Below are positions 1 to 11,540 of a DNA stretch of 64,000 nucleotides, piece after piece. Source of the DNA: Gordius sp. MW1. Its lineage: Eukaryota; Nematomorpha; Gordioida; Gordea; Gordiidae. Under the pieces are notes generated by a model. That model did no database searches and was not told the origin of the DNA. It saw only the letters and a program-made list of their open reading frames with translations. How positions within the stretch are numbered: position 1 is the stretch's first letter; the number at the start of each line of letters is the position of its first letter. The translations under genes were made by a program, and so were the position numbers. Location: positions 21,231,037-21,295,036 of the forward strand of contig OZ038532.1 of assembly GCA_964036665.1 (NCBI GenBank), written 5' to 3'.

Positions 1-151
1 GGGCCAGGATTGGATTTAGATAGAGCAATAATGATGAGGGGTAAAATGATATTTTTTCTTATTTTAGCCATGATTATATAAAAATTTTACGATTTTTTTG
101 GTATTTTTAAAATTTATTTTTATTGCTATGCAATTTATGGGCTCGTTTTTT

Positions 152-190
152 GTTGTCCGTCCGTCCGTCCGTCCGTCCGTCCGTCCGTTA
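152..190. repeat. (TCCG)n microsatellite
   Basis: A run of about nine TCCG tetramers lies just after a TTTTTTGTTGTCC tract. A shorter relative (cgtccgtcagtcc) follows the same leader near 3009-3025, so the microsatellite is part of a dispersed repeat. Confidence 0.9.
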
Positions 191-360
191 CCCTCCTATC
201 TATTTGCATTGGGTATATTAGGTTATCGCTTTTTTAAATTAATACATGAGAAAGAGGTGCCCCACCCCTCATCTCTATCTCCCTCGCTGTGTTATTTTTT
301 AAATTAATGCATAAGAGGTGCCCCACCCCTCATCTCTATCTCCCTCGGTGTGTTATATAT

Positions 361-608
361 AAGATTTGTTAAATTATCTATTATATAATAAACATAAATA
401 AAAGTTGTTTACTTTTAATTGCTATGCAATTTAACTAGTTATATAATAAACATAAATAAAAGTTGTTTACTTTTAATTGCTATGCAATTTAACTAGTTTT
501 TTAGATAAAAGTTGTTTACTTTTAATGCTATGCGATTTAACTAGTTATATAATAAACATAAATAAAAGTTGTTTACTTTTTAATTGCTATGCAATTTAAC
601 TAGTTTTG
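361..608. repeat. AT-rich tandem repeat, about 57-60 bp unit
   Basis: Four units, the third shortened, repeat the core aaagttgtttacttttaatt followed by gctatgcaatttaactagt. No coding potential is seen. The word gctatgcaattt or its complement recurs in other repeats of the window. Confidence 0.85.
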
Positions 609-680
609 GGGTTAGAATCCCGGAGTTTTTTTTGACTCTTATGATTGTTCTTGTTACTATCATTGATAATAAGAATTTTT

Positions 681-935
681 GGCCGTCCGCTGGCTGCTGA
701 CCAATGGAAAAAAATGACCATTGGCCAAAATGTGATTCGAAAATTTTTTTTTCGTTTTTTTACTCTTATGAATTTATATCCACTTTTACCGTGTGCTGGC
801 TGCTGACCAATGGAAAAAAATGACCATTGGCCAAAGTGAGCATCAAAATTTTTTTTTCAGTTTTTTTATCTATAATTGACTTATAGAGTATCTGTTGGTA
901 CTGACCAATAGAGAAAAATTGACCATTGGCCAAAT
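681..935. repeat. Hairpin-forming tandem repeat (three units, about 105 bp period)
   Basis: Each unit contains ctgaccaatggaaaaaaatg followed by accattggcc, so ccaatgg and ccattgg can pair around a short A-rich loop. Units start near 683, 788 and 893, and a fourth lone copy is at about 2413-2457. The ORF overlapping this stretch on the minus strand is an accident of the repeat. Confidence 0.75.
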
Positions 936-1199
936 TTTTGATTTTTTTAATTAAAAATTGTTCAAATTCAACAAAAAATTTCTCCCAACAATTCTGCAAA
1001 TTCTTAACATTGTGTTGTTTTAGAATATAATGTTTGTTAGACCCATAATCTCTAAAGGCCATAAAAACTAATGTAATACGCAACTAGATGCAAACACTAA
1101 ATCTAACCCTAACCCTTGCCTATATTACATTTTGCCTTTATTACATTTTGCCTATAATGAAAAATTTGTATAAATAATTAATTAATCATTAGTCATTTA

Positions 1200-1375
1200 A
1201 TACCCCCCTATAGGCATTCTCGCCCCTTCCCACCTTTCTCGCCCATAAATTGCATAGCAAATATGATACATTTATACGAAGTACAGATGAGTCGTCCCCC
1301 CTTCCCTTCCCCTCTTCCCTTCCCCTCTTCCCTTCCCTTCTCCCCCTTCCCACGAGGGCCGAAGGCCCGAGTTTT
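1200..1375. repeat. Dispersed repeat with pyrimidine-rich tail, second copy at about 3125-3262
   Basis: The block taccccccctataggcattc through a CCCTTCCC-rich tract to aaggcccgag occurs here and again near 3128-3262 with small differences. It has no open frame of interest. Between 1375 and 2215 I see only AT-rich unique sequence. Confidence 0.7.
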
Positions 1376-2234
1376 TTTATTAATGGCGAAATTATGTTTT
1401 ATTTTATAAATATTATTGCCCCCCCCCCTCTCTAATGTTTCTTAAACATTTTAAGATTTTTTATTTATTAGCCTCGAATGCCAAGACAGCTGCTGCACAA
1501 TTTATTTATCCAATTCCCTTATAATTTGTCACGATCGTTTAACGGGATAGTCAGATATAGCAACGTAAAGACATTTGCTTTACCCTACCTCTATCTTACC
1601 CTCTTATCAGCCCACCGCTGACTTGGCATTATTGATATTCCCCCCACTACTATTAATAGTAGTAGTAGCGTATGTGCCTTTGTCAACTAAATCAATGTCG
1701 CGACATTAATCCACTTGTAATATCGGTTTTAGGCTATTTTTGGTTGTGATACTATAATCTTTCATTAAATCCTAATATCTATTCATAAGTCAAATTGCGA
1801 TTTGGGATTAAAATTTATCGATAAATCTATTTTATACACCACCATATGACCGGCAACAATTAATTCTATCATTATGCCGACCTTGCCTTTAGAGTCGTTC
1901 ATATATAAGACTGTCACTTATAATAGCAAAGTATCGGAGTCGGGGTTATGCACTTTTCTAAGGTTATTATCCTTTTGGAGGGTAAGATATTAAATCAACG
2001 ATTTTATAACACCATAAATCTTTATTTACTCCCTCTTGATATCAATTTATTTAGTTAAAATGCTAATATGACCTTTTAAATGACTTAAGACATTATAAAA
2101 CTTATCAAATATTAATGACTTTGAAATTATAACCCATAATAAAATATTTTCAAACTGTTTTATTATGACGTTGCCTATTTCTAATAAATAAATCCTCAAA
2201 AAGAACCTCTTCCCTCCTCCCCCTCCCTCCCCCC

Positions 2235-2645
2235 TTCCCTTGGTATATTAGGTTAACATTAATAATTACCCTATGCCCTCCCCTAGAAGGGCCTATGCCT
2301 CTACTGATATTGGTCCCTGTGCCCTGATACCAGGAGAGGGCAAAATTTTTATTTTTTTTGAAAAGGAATTAATATATTGTTCTTGTTAATACAATTGATA
2401 ATATGACTTTTTGGCCGTCCGCTGGCTACTGACCAATGAAAAAATGACCATTGCCCAAATTGTGAATCGAAATTTTTTATTGCTATGCAATTTTTTTTTC
2501 GTTTTTAAATTGGTTTAGGTTAACATTGGTAATTACTCTATGCCCTCCCCTAGAAGAGCCTATATCTACTGATATGGGTTCGAATCCCGGCGAGGGCAAA
2601 TTCTTAATTACTGGTTCGAATCCCGGGAGAGCGCTTTTTTAAATT
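2235..2645 (+). repeat. SINE-like repeat with tRNA B-box-like motifs
   Basis: The sequence ccctatgccctcccctagaa occurs at about 2269 and in near-identical form at about 2530. The second copy is followed by gggttcgaatcccggc and then by another ggttcgaatcccggg. These match the tRNA T-arm/B-box consensus GGTTCGAATCC; a third imperfect one (ggttcgaattccgg) is near 3045. I see no good A-box or full cloverleaf, so this is a tRNA-derived SINE fragment or mimic and not a tRNA gene. Confidence 0.45.
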
Positions 2646-3714
2646 AAATTAATATATTAGCTGGAATTTATTATCATTGTGTAATTTAATTTTTACACAT
2701 TAAAAATATCTCATTTAAATAAAAGAACCATGCATGTTGAATTTCGAATAGCTTATAATTTCTCTAAACAAATAAGGTTAGTGTTAGATTTTGCAATAAA
2801 TAACAAGATTTGAAAGTTTTAAAATTCGTTTTTTTATGGAAACGTTGATTTATTTATTAACGAAGGAATCAAGAGTGGATAAATATTGTTAATTTATAAT
2901 AAACCTGAATGGATTCAGTTAAAATATTACTACGAAAATTTTGCCTCTTGGCAATTCGAGGTCTTTAAAAATTGATCTAAATCACAAAGAATTAAATATG
3001 GGCTCGTTTTTTTGTCCGTCAGTCCAACATGTACCTTAATTGCTGGTTCGAATTCCGGAAAGGATAAATTTTTTTTTTAATTAAATGGAAAATTTGTATA
3101 AATAATTAACTAATCATTTTGCATTTAATACCCCCCTATAGGCATTCTCGCCCCTTCCGACCTTTCTGGCCCATAAATTGCATAGTAAATATGCTACTTT
3201 TATACGGAGTATAGATGAGTTTCGTTCCCCTTCCCCTTCTCACGAAGGCCGATGGCCCGAGTTAATTCGGTCGGATTTATATTGTAAATCGCTAAATTTA
3301 GTGATTTTATTTAATTTGAAGAGTTTGTAACACAGTGTCAATATAAAAAATTTTAGTTTGTCGAGCTACACCACTTTTTAATTTAAGTCCGTCTATAAAT
3401 TATGTATATTCTTAACAGTGTTATTAAACTAATTAATAGCACCAAAGCAATTAAGAGATCTACATTGTTGTTGATTACTGTTAACTCGGTCGCCTGGTGC
3501 TCTAGTTATAAATTTGATTGATGATCGCTATGTAAATTTTATTTTCTCTAACCCTCCACTCTTATAATTAGCTCCCCCATCTTCGCCCCCTTCCTCTTCG
3601 TACCATAAATTGCAGAGCAAATGTGAGTTTTTACAAACAATACCCCAGAACTAGGTAAATTCTTTAACAGGCTCACAAATTATAGACAATTACGCAGTTG
3701 GTTCTGCCTTGGTA

Positions 3715-4175
3715 TTACATCCAAAATAGTACCCAATAATGGCCTTCAATTTCACCCAAAGACGAATGGATCATTAGAAAGAGTAATTAGCACCTTAAGG
3801 TCAAGATATTGGACCGGAAGAAAAGGAGGTAGTGATAAAAAGATTTGTCTTCTGCAAACCCTCGTGGCTTACAGAAGAACTCCTCAGGCAACAACGGGTA
3901 AAGTGCCGTCTGAGATGTTATTAGGAAAAAGATTAAGAACAGCGTTTGATTTAATTCGTGCTGATCTGAAGGAAAAATTGAACCAAAGATTGATTCATCA
4001 AAATTTTGCCATGACAGAAAAACGGTAGTTACGCGATTCGGAAAGAGTGATCTCGTTTGGATAAAAAAAAGAAACGACTGCAGGGTAAAACGAAATGGCA
4101 AACACTACTATAATGTTAATACCAATAAAGGAATTTGAAGGAAACATGCTGATCAGTTAAGAATTAGATATATGT
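3715..4175 (+). pseudogene. Ty3/gypsy-type integrase remnant
   Basis: The plus strand encodes pieces typical of the C-terminal half of a retroelement integrase. First comes a stretch resembling the catalytic-glutamate region (N-G-S-L-E-R near 3765). It is followed by a run ending in a PSEMLLGKRLRT block near 3910-3940, the usual 'PSELLLGR.LRT' motif of gypsy integrases, and a TGA/TAG-broken tail with a DLVWI-like chromodomain-proximal segment near 4050-4065. A frame change is needed upstream of 3765 and a stop falls at 4026-4028. No protease, RT or LTR was found nearby, so this is a decayed internal fragment. It belongs to a lineage different from the two larger gypsy elements in the window. 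Confidence 0.7.
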
Positions 4176-4179
4176 CGTG

Positions 4180-5120
4180 ATAATTAACGACAGGTGTTAT
4201 TAACGTACCGAATATGCGACCGGATGTTCAATTGGCTGAAGCTACCACATTACGAAGGTCAAATAGGAGACCGGTATCTCCGTTGCGGTATCATGATGAG
4301 TTTGATATTCAAGATAGGAGAAATGTAATGATATGCATTTTTTATGATTCCCCCCCCCTCTCTATCGCAATCATATCGTACGCACTGATATTTATATATT
4401 GACCCCTCATTCATTTCAACGAGTACGCCATCAAGACTCGCATTATTCATAATAGGATATAGTCAGCCACATAGAGAACATTGAACACATGTCGAAAAAA
4501 TAATATTTGAACACTAAAAAGATACTTATATATAAATTCCCTCCCCTTATTACGAAACTAACAACCCCTACCCAATTTATAACGTGTTTTAATATGGGAA
4601 AATATAAAATAAATTTAATTTGACATAACAAAGATGAAAACTAATATTGAAAAGATTAAAGATGACTCAGTCGTCTAGGACTAATATATTTAGCGGTTGT
4701 TATAGATATAAGTCTAATTTATAAAACAGCTTTTAGAATCTATGAAATTACAATAATTCAAAGCTTTTGTTATAATAAAAATTAATAACATTCCCGGAGG
4801 ATTGAGTATATTATATCTATGAGATATTTTCACATAAATCCTAATTAGGATTAAAGCGCATGCTTCTGCTTGAATTTATTATGAATGCTTATAAATTTAA
4901 TCCCTTAAAACCACTATAATAAAAGCATGCTAGCAGGACGTTGCCAGAGTGAGTTAAAGAGTCTAGCTGCTTGCACTTCTCTTAATTCAAAAATCGTATT
5001 CACTAAAATATGGTTTACAACCTTCAGCTTTCATCTCCCTAAATCTTACTAAGCTTTACGCCTCTCATCAATTCAAGATTTGACTAGGCAATAAAATATT
5101 AAATTATTTTAATATGATTA
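4180..5120. other. Non-coding AT-rich stretch
   Basis: No open frame here resembles a known family. Because it lies 3' of the hyaluronidase exons (minus strand), it could hide that gene's missing last exons. A candidate 3' splice site and short frame lie near 5085-5045 (acceptor ...ttgcctag), but the phase does not fit the preceding exon and I could not extend it. Confidence 0.4.
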
Positions 5121-5125
5121 CAAAC

Positions 5126-6888
5126 TTTGTATGAGATGCCTTCCCCTTTCCTCTGGTTCTTTAATGTAATCGCGATTCATGTAAAAAGCCGGGTATAAGG
5201 CATTTACGGACTCGTAATACCACATCATTTCTTCATTGTAACGTTTCATATTGGAATCACATGCATACGTATTGAAAGCCCTTTAATAAATTAACATCTT
5301 TCTTTGAGACCATGAAGTTGTAAATTCAAAGTAAGTTTATCAAACATGAGCCCCTTAAGATTCTTAGCTTATTTAGCTAAAGATAGTTCTATAGAGGTCA
5401 AATATTTTATGGAAAGTAGAATATTAGCCTTAAAGCCCATTTTAAAATTTATAATAAACCACTTATATGCAAAAAATTTATGTTAACCGAGGGCAACGGG
5501 GCCAAGCGTAATATCCCCAAAGCCCTTTAGGTCTTTTTTCCCTTAAAATTTTCATAGATCTCGTGAAAAATCTCTTGCACGGTTTGTTCCACACTCCTTC
5601 TATTGTATCCCTGAAAGTTGATATATTCATTTGCGAAATATCGAACGTTTGGTTAAAATAACGCAAAGTTTCATCCTAATATATAAATATAAACACATTA
5701 CTGACTATTGTTCTTTCCCTATCACAATTTAATGATAGAAAGAGCCAGCTTTTTTGTTTATTGGGTAGGTGACTTATTGCTTTTTAAATATCAACATTTA
5801 AAAACTATTTTGAAGAAACACAATACCTTTTATAAGTTTTATATTATAGTAGCTAGAGTTGTTAAACTGCTAACTTGCTTCAAGTCCAGACACGAGCACG
5901 CACACTGAGTTAGTTGCTTTATGCGCGTTAGCACAATATGTGCTCGCTGCACTAGGAAGAACAGTAGCATATAAAAATGCTCGAGGGGCCGAGCAGAAAT
6001 TTGAGCAGATGGTAGCTGGAGTTGAAGCAGGTTAGCAATAACAACTGTAATAATATCTTATAATGTTTGTTATTCATACACGCTTCTTAAAATCACGAAG
6101 CGTATAGTTATATCTTAAAAAAGAAGAGAAGTTAAATTAACACTCAAATAAAATGTGCAATGTTTATTTTAAATGAGAAGGCAATGTAAATTTCGCGCAC
6201 TATTTGTCTTCCATATTATTTTTAAAAAGATCCTATTTAAAATTACATAATAGACGGAATTGATTTGTTTGATCATCATTTTCCAAAGTGGCACATATGC
6301 TTCCATGTCAATCACTCCCAACCCCTAAAGATAATTGTATAAGACATATAAGTTCATATATTATAATAGTAAAATAGCTTGAGGCGCAATTTATAAATTT
6401 AGTTAATTTAAACAGGCATTTTTAAAGTTGAACCAAACTAGACGACATCATGAGCAGATAATGCCAAATATAAAGAGCATCATTCATTTAATAAAACATA
6501 ACAATGCAATTACCTTTCAATCAACCTCAGGCATATTTAATGCATGAGAAGCCTTACGTTTTTACTTCAAAGTCTAGTGGAATACCCTTTAAATCTTGGT
6601 AAATTTGTTTTATGTGCGCTTCTAAGCTCCCCCTAGGCGGTATTCCACCATTTAGCACCGTCTTGCTTTTAATCAGTGGCCATTCGCCGAATTGCGTTTC
6701 GTATAATAGTCGTATCACGTCCCCTCCCAACGATTGATTAGCATTGGATTCAATCCCAAATTTACTCAAATTAAGTGTAATATTGTAACGTCTTATACAA
6801 CGGTCAGACGGGGAATTCCATATCACTCGAAAAGGCACTTGTTGAAATGTGGTTTGTTGGGCGAGAGTTTTTAACGAAATTGTTTTAG
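5126..6888 (-). CDS. Hyaluronidase (glycoside hydrolase family 56), partial, four recognised exons
   Basis: Exons on the minus strand: 6888-6566, 6324-6247, 5675-5488 and 5280-5126, all with GT donors and AG acceptors and in phase. The first exon has the family's opening block (PFRVIWNSPSDRC, then NLSKFGI, a YE-Q-G-P segment and NGGIPPRGSL). The second carries the catalytic D-x-E as GLGVIDMEAYVPLW; family members usually have IDWEEW, so the acid (D) and proton-donor glutamate (E) are both kept. The third ends in RPKGLWGYYAWPRC, matching the family's RPxGLWGFYxFPDC. The fourth holds the NDxLxWLW..SxALYPSxY-like segment (EEMMWYYESVNALYPAFY). Hyaluronidases cleave beta-1,4 hexosaminidic bonds of hyaluronan or chondroitin and are normally secreted. 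I could not find the signal-peptide exon upstream of 6888, nor the final roughly 100 residues downstream of 5126, so the gene may be incomplete or decayed. Introns are 241, 571 and 207 bp; the 571-bp one contains a hAT-like MITE. Family assignment is firm; functionality is unknown. Confidence 0.85.
5854..6049. mobile_element. hAT-like MITE inside hyaluronidase intron (same family as 46517-49419)
   Basis: The left end tagagttgttaaactgctaa and the right end (read inverted) tacagttgttattgctaa match the ends of the 2.9-kb fold-back element at 46517-49419. The interior also matches, with tgctcga and gagcagatggtag words in common. The flanking octamers are atagtagc and ataatatc (6 of 8 identical), consistent with a decayed 8-bp target duplication. 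Confidence 0.65.
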
Positions 6889-6899
6889 CTAAGTAAAAC

Positions 6900-7700
6900 G
6901 TATATATATTAAATTAGTTATACACCAAAGACATCTTATTCGTATTTGAATGATAATTTCGTATAAGAAATATTTAAAAATTTTATTCATGATTAAAGGG
7001 AAAGCTTTCATAATGTGCCACATGCTTGAAATAGTTTAAAAGTGTACGTGACCAAAATAGGTTACAATGGGCGTAGCCAGAGGGTGGCAGGGAGGGGCGA
7101 CTCCCCCCCTCTAAATCCAAAAGATTCTCCGAATAAATCATTACTGCCCCCCCCCTAGATTCAATCCTGGCGTCCATGTAGGTTACGTATAAACTATATG
7201 ATAATGATGCCCCCATTTAAAATTTACATATTATATATAACAGTTTAAAAGTTAATATAAAAAATCTAGCATATATAACTTACAAGCCAGTAAAAATGTA
7301 AATATTCCAATTAGTTTATTAGACAACATATGAATATTTTATGATTGTATCAAGGGATAATAGAGTCTCTTTAATAATTCGCAATGATACAAAAGTATGC
7401 TATAATTAATTTATTGCGATATAGTAATATACTTTTAAACAATTTGACTATTCATCTCTTATCACCTAATTTGTAAATAAAATTTAATGTTGATAAGCCA
7501 CAATAATAACAAACATTAATAGACTTCGATCATTTTAACATTTCTTAATTGAATTGACCATGTCATCATAAACAATCTGTTCAAAAGGCTCCAGCGTGAA
7601 TTTATTTTCGCTGTAATTTTAATAGAGTTAATGTGTTTTTACCTCAATAATATGAAACATTAATATTTTAATCGCTCAAGCCAAGGAATTTTTATTTAGT
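6900..7700. other. No gene seen; short GCGTAGCC repeat fragment at about 7066-7160
   Basis: A single atgggcgtagccagaggg end with C-rich and G-rich runs follows at 7067-7160; it is a fragment of the hAT MITE family described elsewhere. The rest is AT-rich unique sequence. The minus-strand ORF at 6983-7216 runs through this repeat and is not credible. Confidence 0.5.
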
Positions 7701-7706
7701 TTATAA

Positions 7707-8265
7707 CAGGCGCGTAGCCAGGATTTTCTCAAGGGCGAGGAAAAATGCAAAAAAAATGTCGACACTTTTATTTATAATGTAATAAAACTAAACTTCGCGT
7801 ACAATATATCCGAAACTTCAAGGCCCTATATAACCAGCTTTAGAAAAATCTCTTCATTAATTAGAATTTACTATCGCTTTTAAAACCTTATAAAATTATC
7901 ATTTAGGTAAAATCAAATAATGGCGGAAAGCAAAGCAAAATTATAGGAATTTGATCTGAAAAAATTCTCAAGTTGCTAATGCAAAATTATACAAACACTC
8001 AATCTGTTTACTTGACATTTTTTAGTACAGCTAAATGAACGGTGTTTAGATAAAAAAAACAAGTTTTTCATAATTTACAATACAATCAATGGTGAAAAAT
8101 TATAATGGTGGGGTGCAAGCTTTTAGTCTAAAATTAAATTCGAAAAATTGAATGTATGTATTATGTTTCCAGGCTTTTATAAGTGTCTCAAAATCTTTTA
8201 TGCAACTAAACTATAATGTTTTAACCCATTTAATCTAATTATTAATCAAAAAATTTTTCAAATTT
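7707..8265. mobile_element. Truncated hAT MITE, GCGTAGCC family (long variant)
   Basis: It begins caggcgcgtagccaggattt. At 8130-8262 it has the interior shared with the complete copies at 29320-29539 and 32753-32959 (around tatgtttccaggcttttat and taacccatttaat). The opposite terminal repeat is missing, so the right boundary is approximate and no target duplication can be defined. Confidence 0.6.
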
Positions 8266-8926
8266 TGGTCAAGGGTAGAAACCTGGTTTATAAATCAATG
8301 GATTTAAAATTTTAAGAGTCACGTGTATATTAATCGCTTTTTTGCAATGATGTATTCTATTAGACCATAAGTTAATTTATTTAAAAGCAGGCACTCAACA
8401 AAAATACGAGTTGTACGTTGTGAAATTGAATGTCCCATATCAATTTTATGTTTTTGCATTATTTTTAATGTAGCATTTTAAATTGAGATCAAATAAAACA
8501 CCATATATAATTTAAAATCAAGAATGGAGTCTAAGAGGGTCTACAATTTGTGACCCGCACAAATACAACTTAAAAAAATATTTTCATATTATAATCAACC
8601 AGCATTTCATAGAACTTTTCAAAGATTTGAAAATTTTCCCAAAAAACCTGTATTAATTTAGTTAAAAATGATTCATTTTAATTTTTTCACCCCTATACGA
8701 CTTGAGGTACGATTTGTACAGGTGTTAAGCATGTTAAAAGAGTGTGATTTATTTAAAATGATTAACTACCGTTAAGCTTATTATTTAATCATATCGATTG
8801 CACAAGCTATTTACGACTGCATCATAATGGCATATGTATCAATTACAGAGTCAATAATATTATGGAAAATGTACTTGGTGCTTATATGAAAACGAAAGGT
8901 GTACATTAAATAACGTCGATTATAGG

Positions 8927-9157
8927 CAGGCGCATAGCCAGGATTTTCTCCCGGGGGGGGGGGAGAAATTTCCAAAAAAATTTATAACATTTTTATTTCA
9001 ACATCAAAATTATAAAATCTGGTATAAAAAATAAAGAAAGTCAATATAAATATTTAACTTGGTCAGTTACGTTGCACAACTATAAAATATAAACTTTAGA
9101 TGTAAAATATTTTTTTTTCATAAAAATTCTCCCCCCCCCCCCGTATTTACGCCACTG
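8927..9157. mobile_element. hAT MITE, GCGTAGCC family, complete (231 bp)
   Basis: The left end is caggcgcatagccaggattt and the right end is ...atttacgccactg, which inverted reads CAGTGGCGTAAAT. It is flanked by a perfect 8-bp direct repeat ATTATAGG (8919-8926 and 9158-9165), the hallmark of hAT insertion. It is non-coding and includes long G and C homopolymers next to the ends. Confidence 0.9.
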
Positions 9158-9165
9158 ATTATAGG

Positions 9166-11140
9166 TTTATTTTCTGATTAGGTAAACTGTTAATATAATA
9201 AAATAAAATCTATAAGTTGTTACAGAGGGTCGATGGTTTTTAGTGATATAGCAGCTTTAAATATAAACACTTAAATTAGGGTCCATTCATACTATAGAGA
9301 AGTTTGCAATAATTTTTAAGCCAAAGCCTACCCGAATTGTTTTGTATTTATCTTGACAACAGTGCCGCCTCCGAAACTCGTGTTTGAACCAAAAAGGAAC
9401 GTTTTTTATTTTGTTGGCAATACATAAACAATAATATTTGTGTACATGTTAAGCTTTATTAATAGTCGTTTATAACAAATCTAACAATTTTTCCTAATGG
9501 GGATAGGGGTGGCAAAGAATTGCATAGCAATTATTAATTAATTGCCATTATGAGGGGACAGGACATACTAATATATATTTTTTTAATATCTCTGGCTCTG
9601 ATTTTAAATGGGTTAGTTCTAGAGCCATTAGAAGCTAAATTATTTATTCATCCTGACACGATTCGTCCATTTATCATATATTTCAAGCCATGTTATTAGA
9701 CATTTGTATTGAATGTAGGCTAGAAATAGAGGCCTGCACGAATGACCTGACCCAAAACCCGGCCCGAAATCTTAAATGCTTTGGGGTTGTGTCAGATTGA
9801 ATCAAAAAAGCTGTTGCGTTAAAGACAACAATTCATTTTGCGAACTCTGGAACTTAACGAAATTCACTTTAAAATGCTTGCTGTTGTGTTTGTATTATAA
9901 ATTGAACTATGAATTTTACTTGTTTGCATTTAATATGAACCTTAATTGTTTTATTTACAATTCATGCAAGCAGGGCTAAGATGAGGTAAGTTATAGATTA
10001 AAAATTAAGCTGGGCATTAAGCTTTTTTAAACTATTTCAAAATAATGATTTATTTATAATGATTTTTGCTCAACCGAGCCAGAAATACCTTATAGTGGTG
10101 TTGAGCCTGTGTACTTTCGTCATCCACTTATAACTTTGATAGCTAATTACATTTTTGTGTTTGTTACTGGTGGGGTCACCCTATTGGCAAGGTGAGGGGT
10201 GAGACTAAAATTTCTGGGCTTTGAGTGAGTGCTAGTGAAATGGAAGTGCTAGATTGACTTATTAAAACGAGTAAGTCTAAAGAAGATTAAAATTCACCAA
10301 GATGCCGGCTTCATAAAGAACGCCCAAATCTAACATAGTTCCGTCAAGCATGGAAAGCTGGGATATAAATACTCTCTCATTTTCATATAATATGTAAGTA
10401 TAGAGACAAATAGGTTAATGTGGACAAGAGTGATCACCAGCTTAGGCGATAAACAGTCATACAAATAAGAATATAAAGATTATTAGTTTTACAATTTATT
10501 GATATAATAAATTTTATTTTAAAAAATATCATAATGATGGTCGCAAAAATTTAGAGCACATCTCATATTTACTCTCCTAATTTAATTTGCACTTAAGCAA
10601 GGGGAAGAACTGATATATTATTTTGATCTTCAGGTTTCTCTTTCTATAAAATGTACTTTACTTTTAAATATCGAATTATATATGGTGTTTGAATTGTTAA
10701 AGTTCATTTTAGCGTTTAATTAATTGTTGTACTCCAAATATGGGCCACAATTAGTATGTTGTAGCTGGTATATTTATTTGTTGTCAAATTGTGAAATATT
10801 GCAATATTCTTTATTTTGGGTCGGGTTAGCTTCTTTTATTTTCGGGGTCGGGTTGGGGTTTAAATTTTTAAAACGATTTAGGGTCGAGTCGGGTTAAAAA
10901 AAATGATTTTTAATTAGACATCAGCAGTATCTAAAAAAATTTAGGGCTGAAAAGATACAAAATAAGGGTTTTATAAAATTAAAAATGGGTGTTAACTGAG
11001 CTTTGAAGAGCAAGTCCCTGCTCGACCCCACTGAATTTATTTATAATTTTTAATGCCTCGGTGTGGGATGTTAAGTGCTGATACCTTAGTCCAAAAAATA
11101 TAATATCTCTTGTTATACACTTATTACAAAACATTTTTCA
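9166..11140. other. Long stretch without recognisable genes; hAT end fragments of a CCCGA-type repeat
   Basis: At about 9731-9770 the sequence tagaggcctgcacgaatgac followed by acccggcccga resembles the end of the CCCGA-type element at 27060-28031. Related GGGTCGGGTT tracts lie at 10818-10895 and could be the other side of a decayed copy. No open frame resembles a known protein. Confidence 0.45.
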
Positions 11141-11154
11141 CTTTAATTTATATC

Positions 11155-11540
11155 TGTCTATATATATAAAGTAAAGTGTATATATGTATATATGTATATA
11201 TGTAAGAGCTAAATTCTGAAACTACCGGTCCGATTCGCGCGAAAATTTACCCCTAGGTTCCCAAGGCGGCCAGGAATAAAATAGCTTTTTCAGAATCCTA
11301 AAATTCCTTTTAATTTTCGAGATATTGGGTTTTATACGTTTTGACGTTCAATAAAATGTCAATCAAACGCATCTCATCGTTTGCAAATTTGATTCCCTAT
11401 TTGTTTTAAAAATATCGGCCATTTTACTTATCCAGCTTCAAATAAAATCGGGTACCTACCTATACTTCTATAATACTGCTGTACATGTATTACCTTATTC
11501 TTCATTTGACCCTTTATCCATCAAATTTCCCTTGCAGGTT
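11155..11540 (+). repeat. Helitron-like terminal region
   Basis: It starts tctatatatataaagtaaag, followed by a TATG microsatellite and then actaccggtccgattcgcgc and a tttcgagatattggg segment. This TCTATATATATAAA start plus an '(a)ccgattcgcgaaa' block is typical of Helitron/Helentron 5' ends in invertebrates. A related 'ctcgaccgatttggctgg' block is at about 63880. No Rep/helicase coding was found, so the call rests on the end sequence only. Confidence 0.4.

Noticed and set aside
1090..1125. Telomeric repeat (ctaaccctaaccctt)
   Set aside because: Only about two imperfect units; not an array.
2576..2625. tRNA gene
   Set aside because: Only T-arm-like motifs are present; no acceptor stem pairing or anticodon arm could be found.
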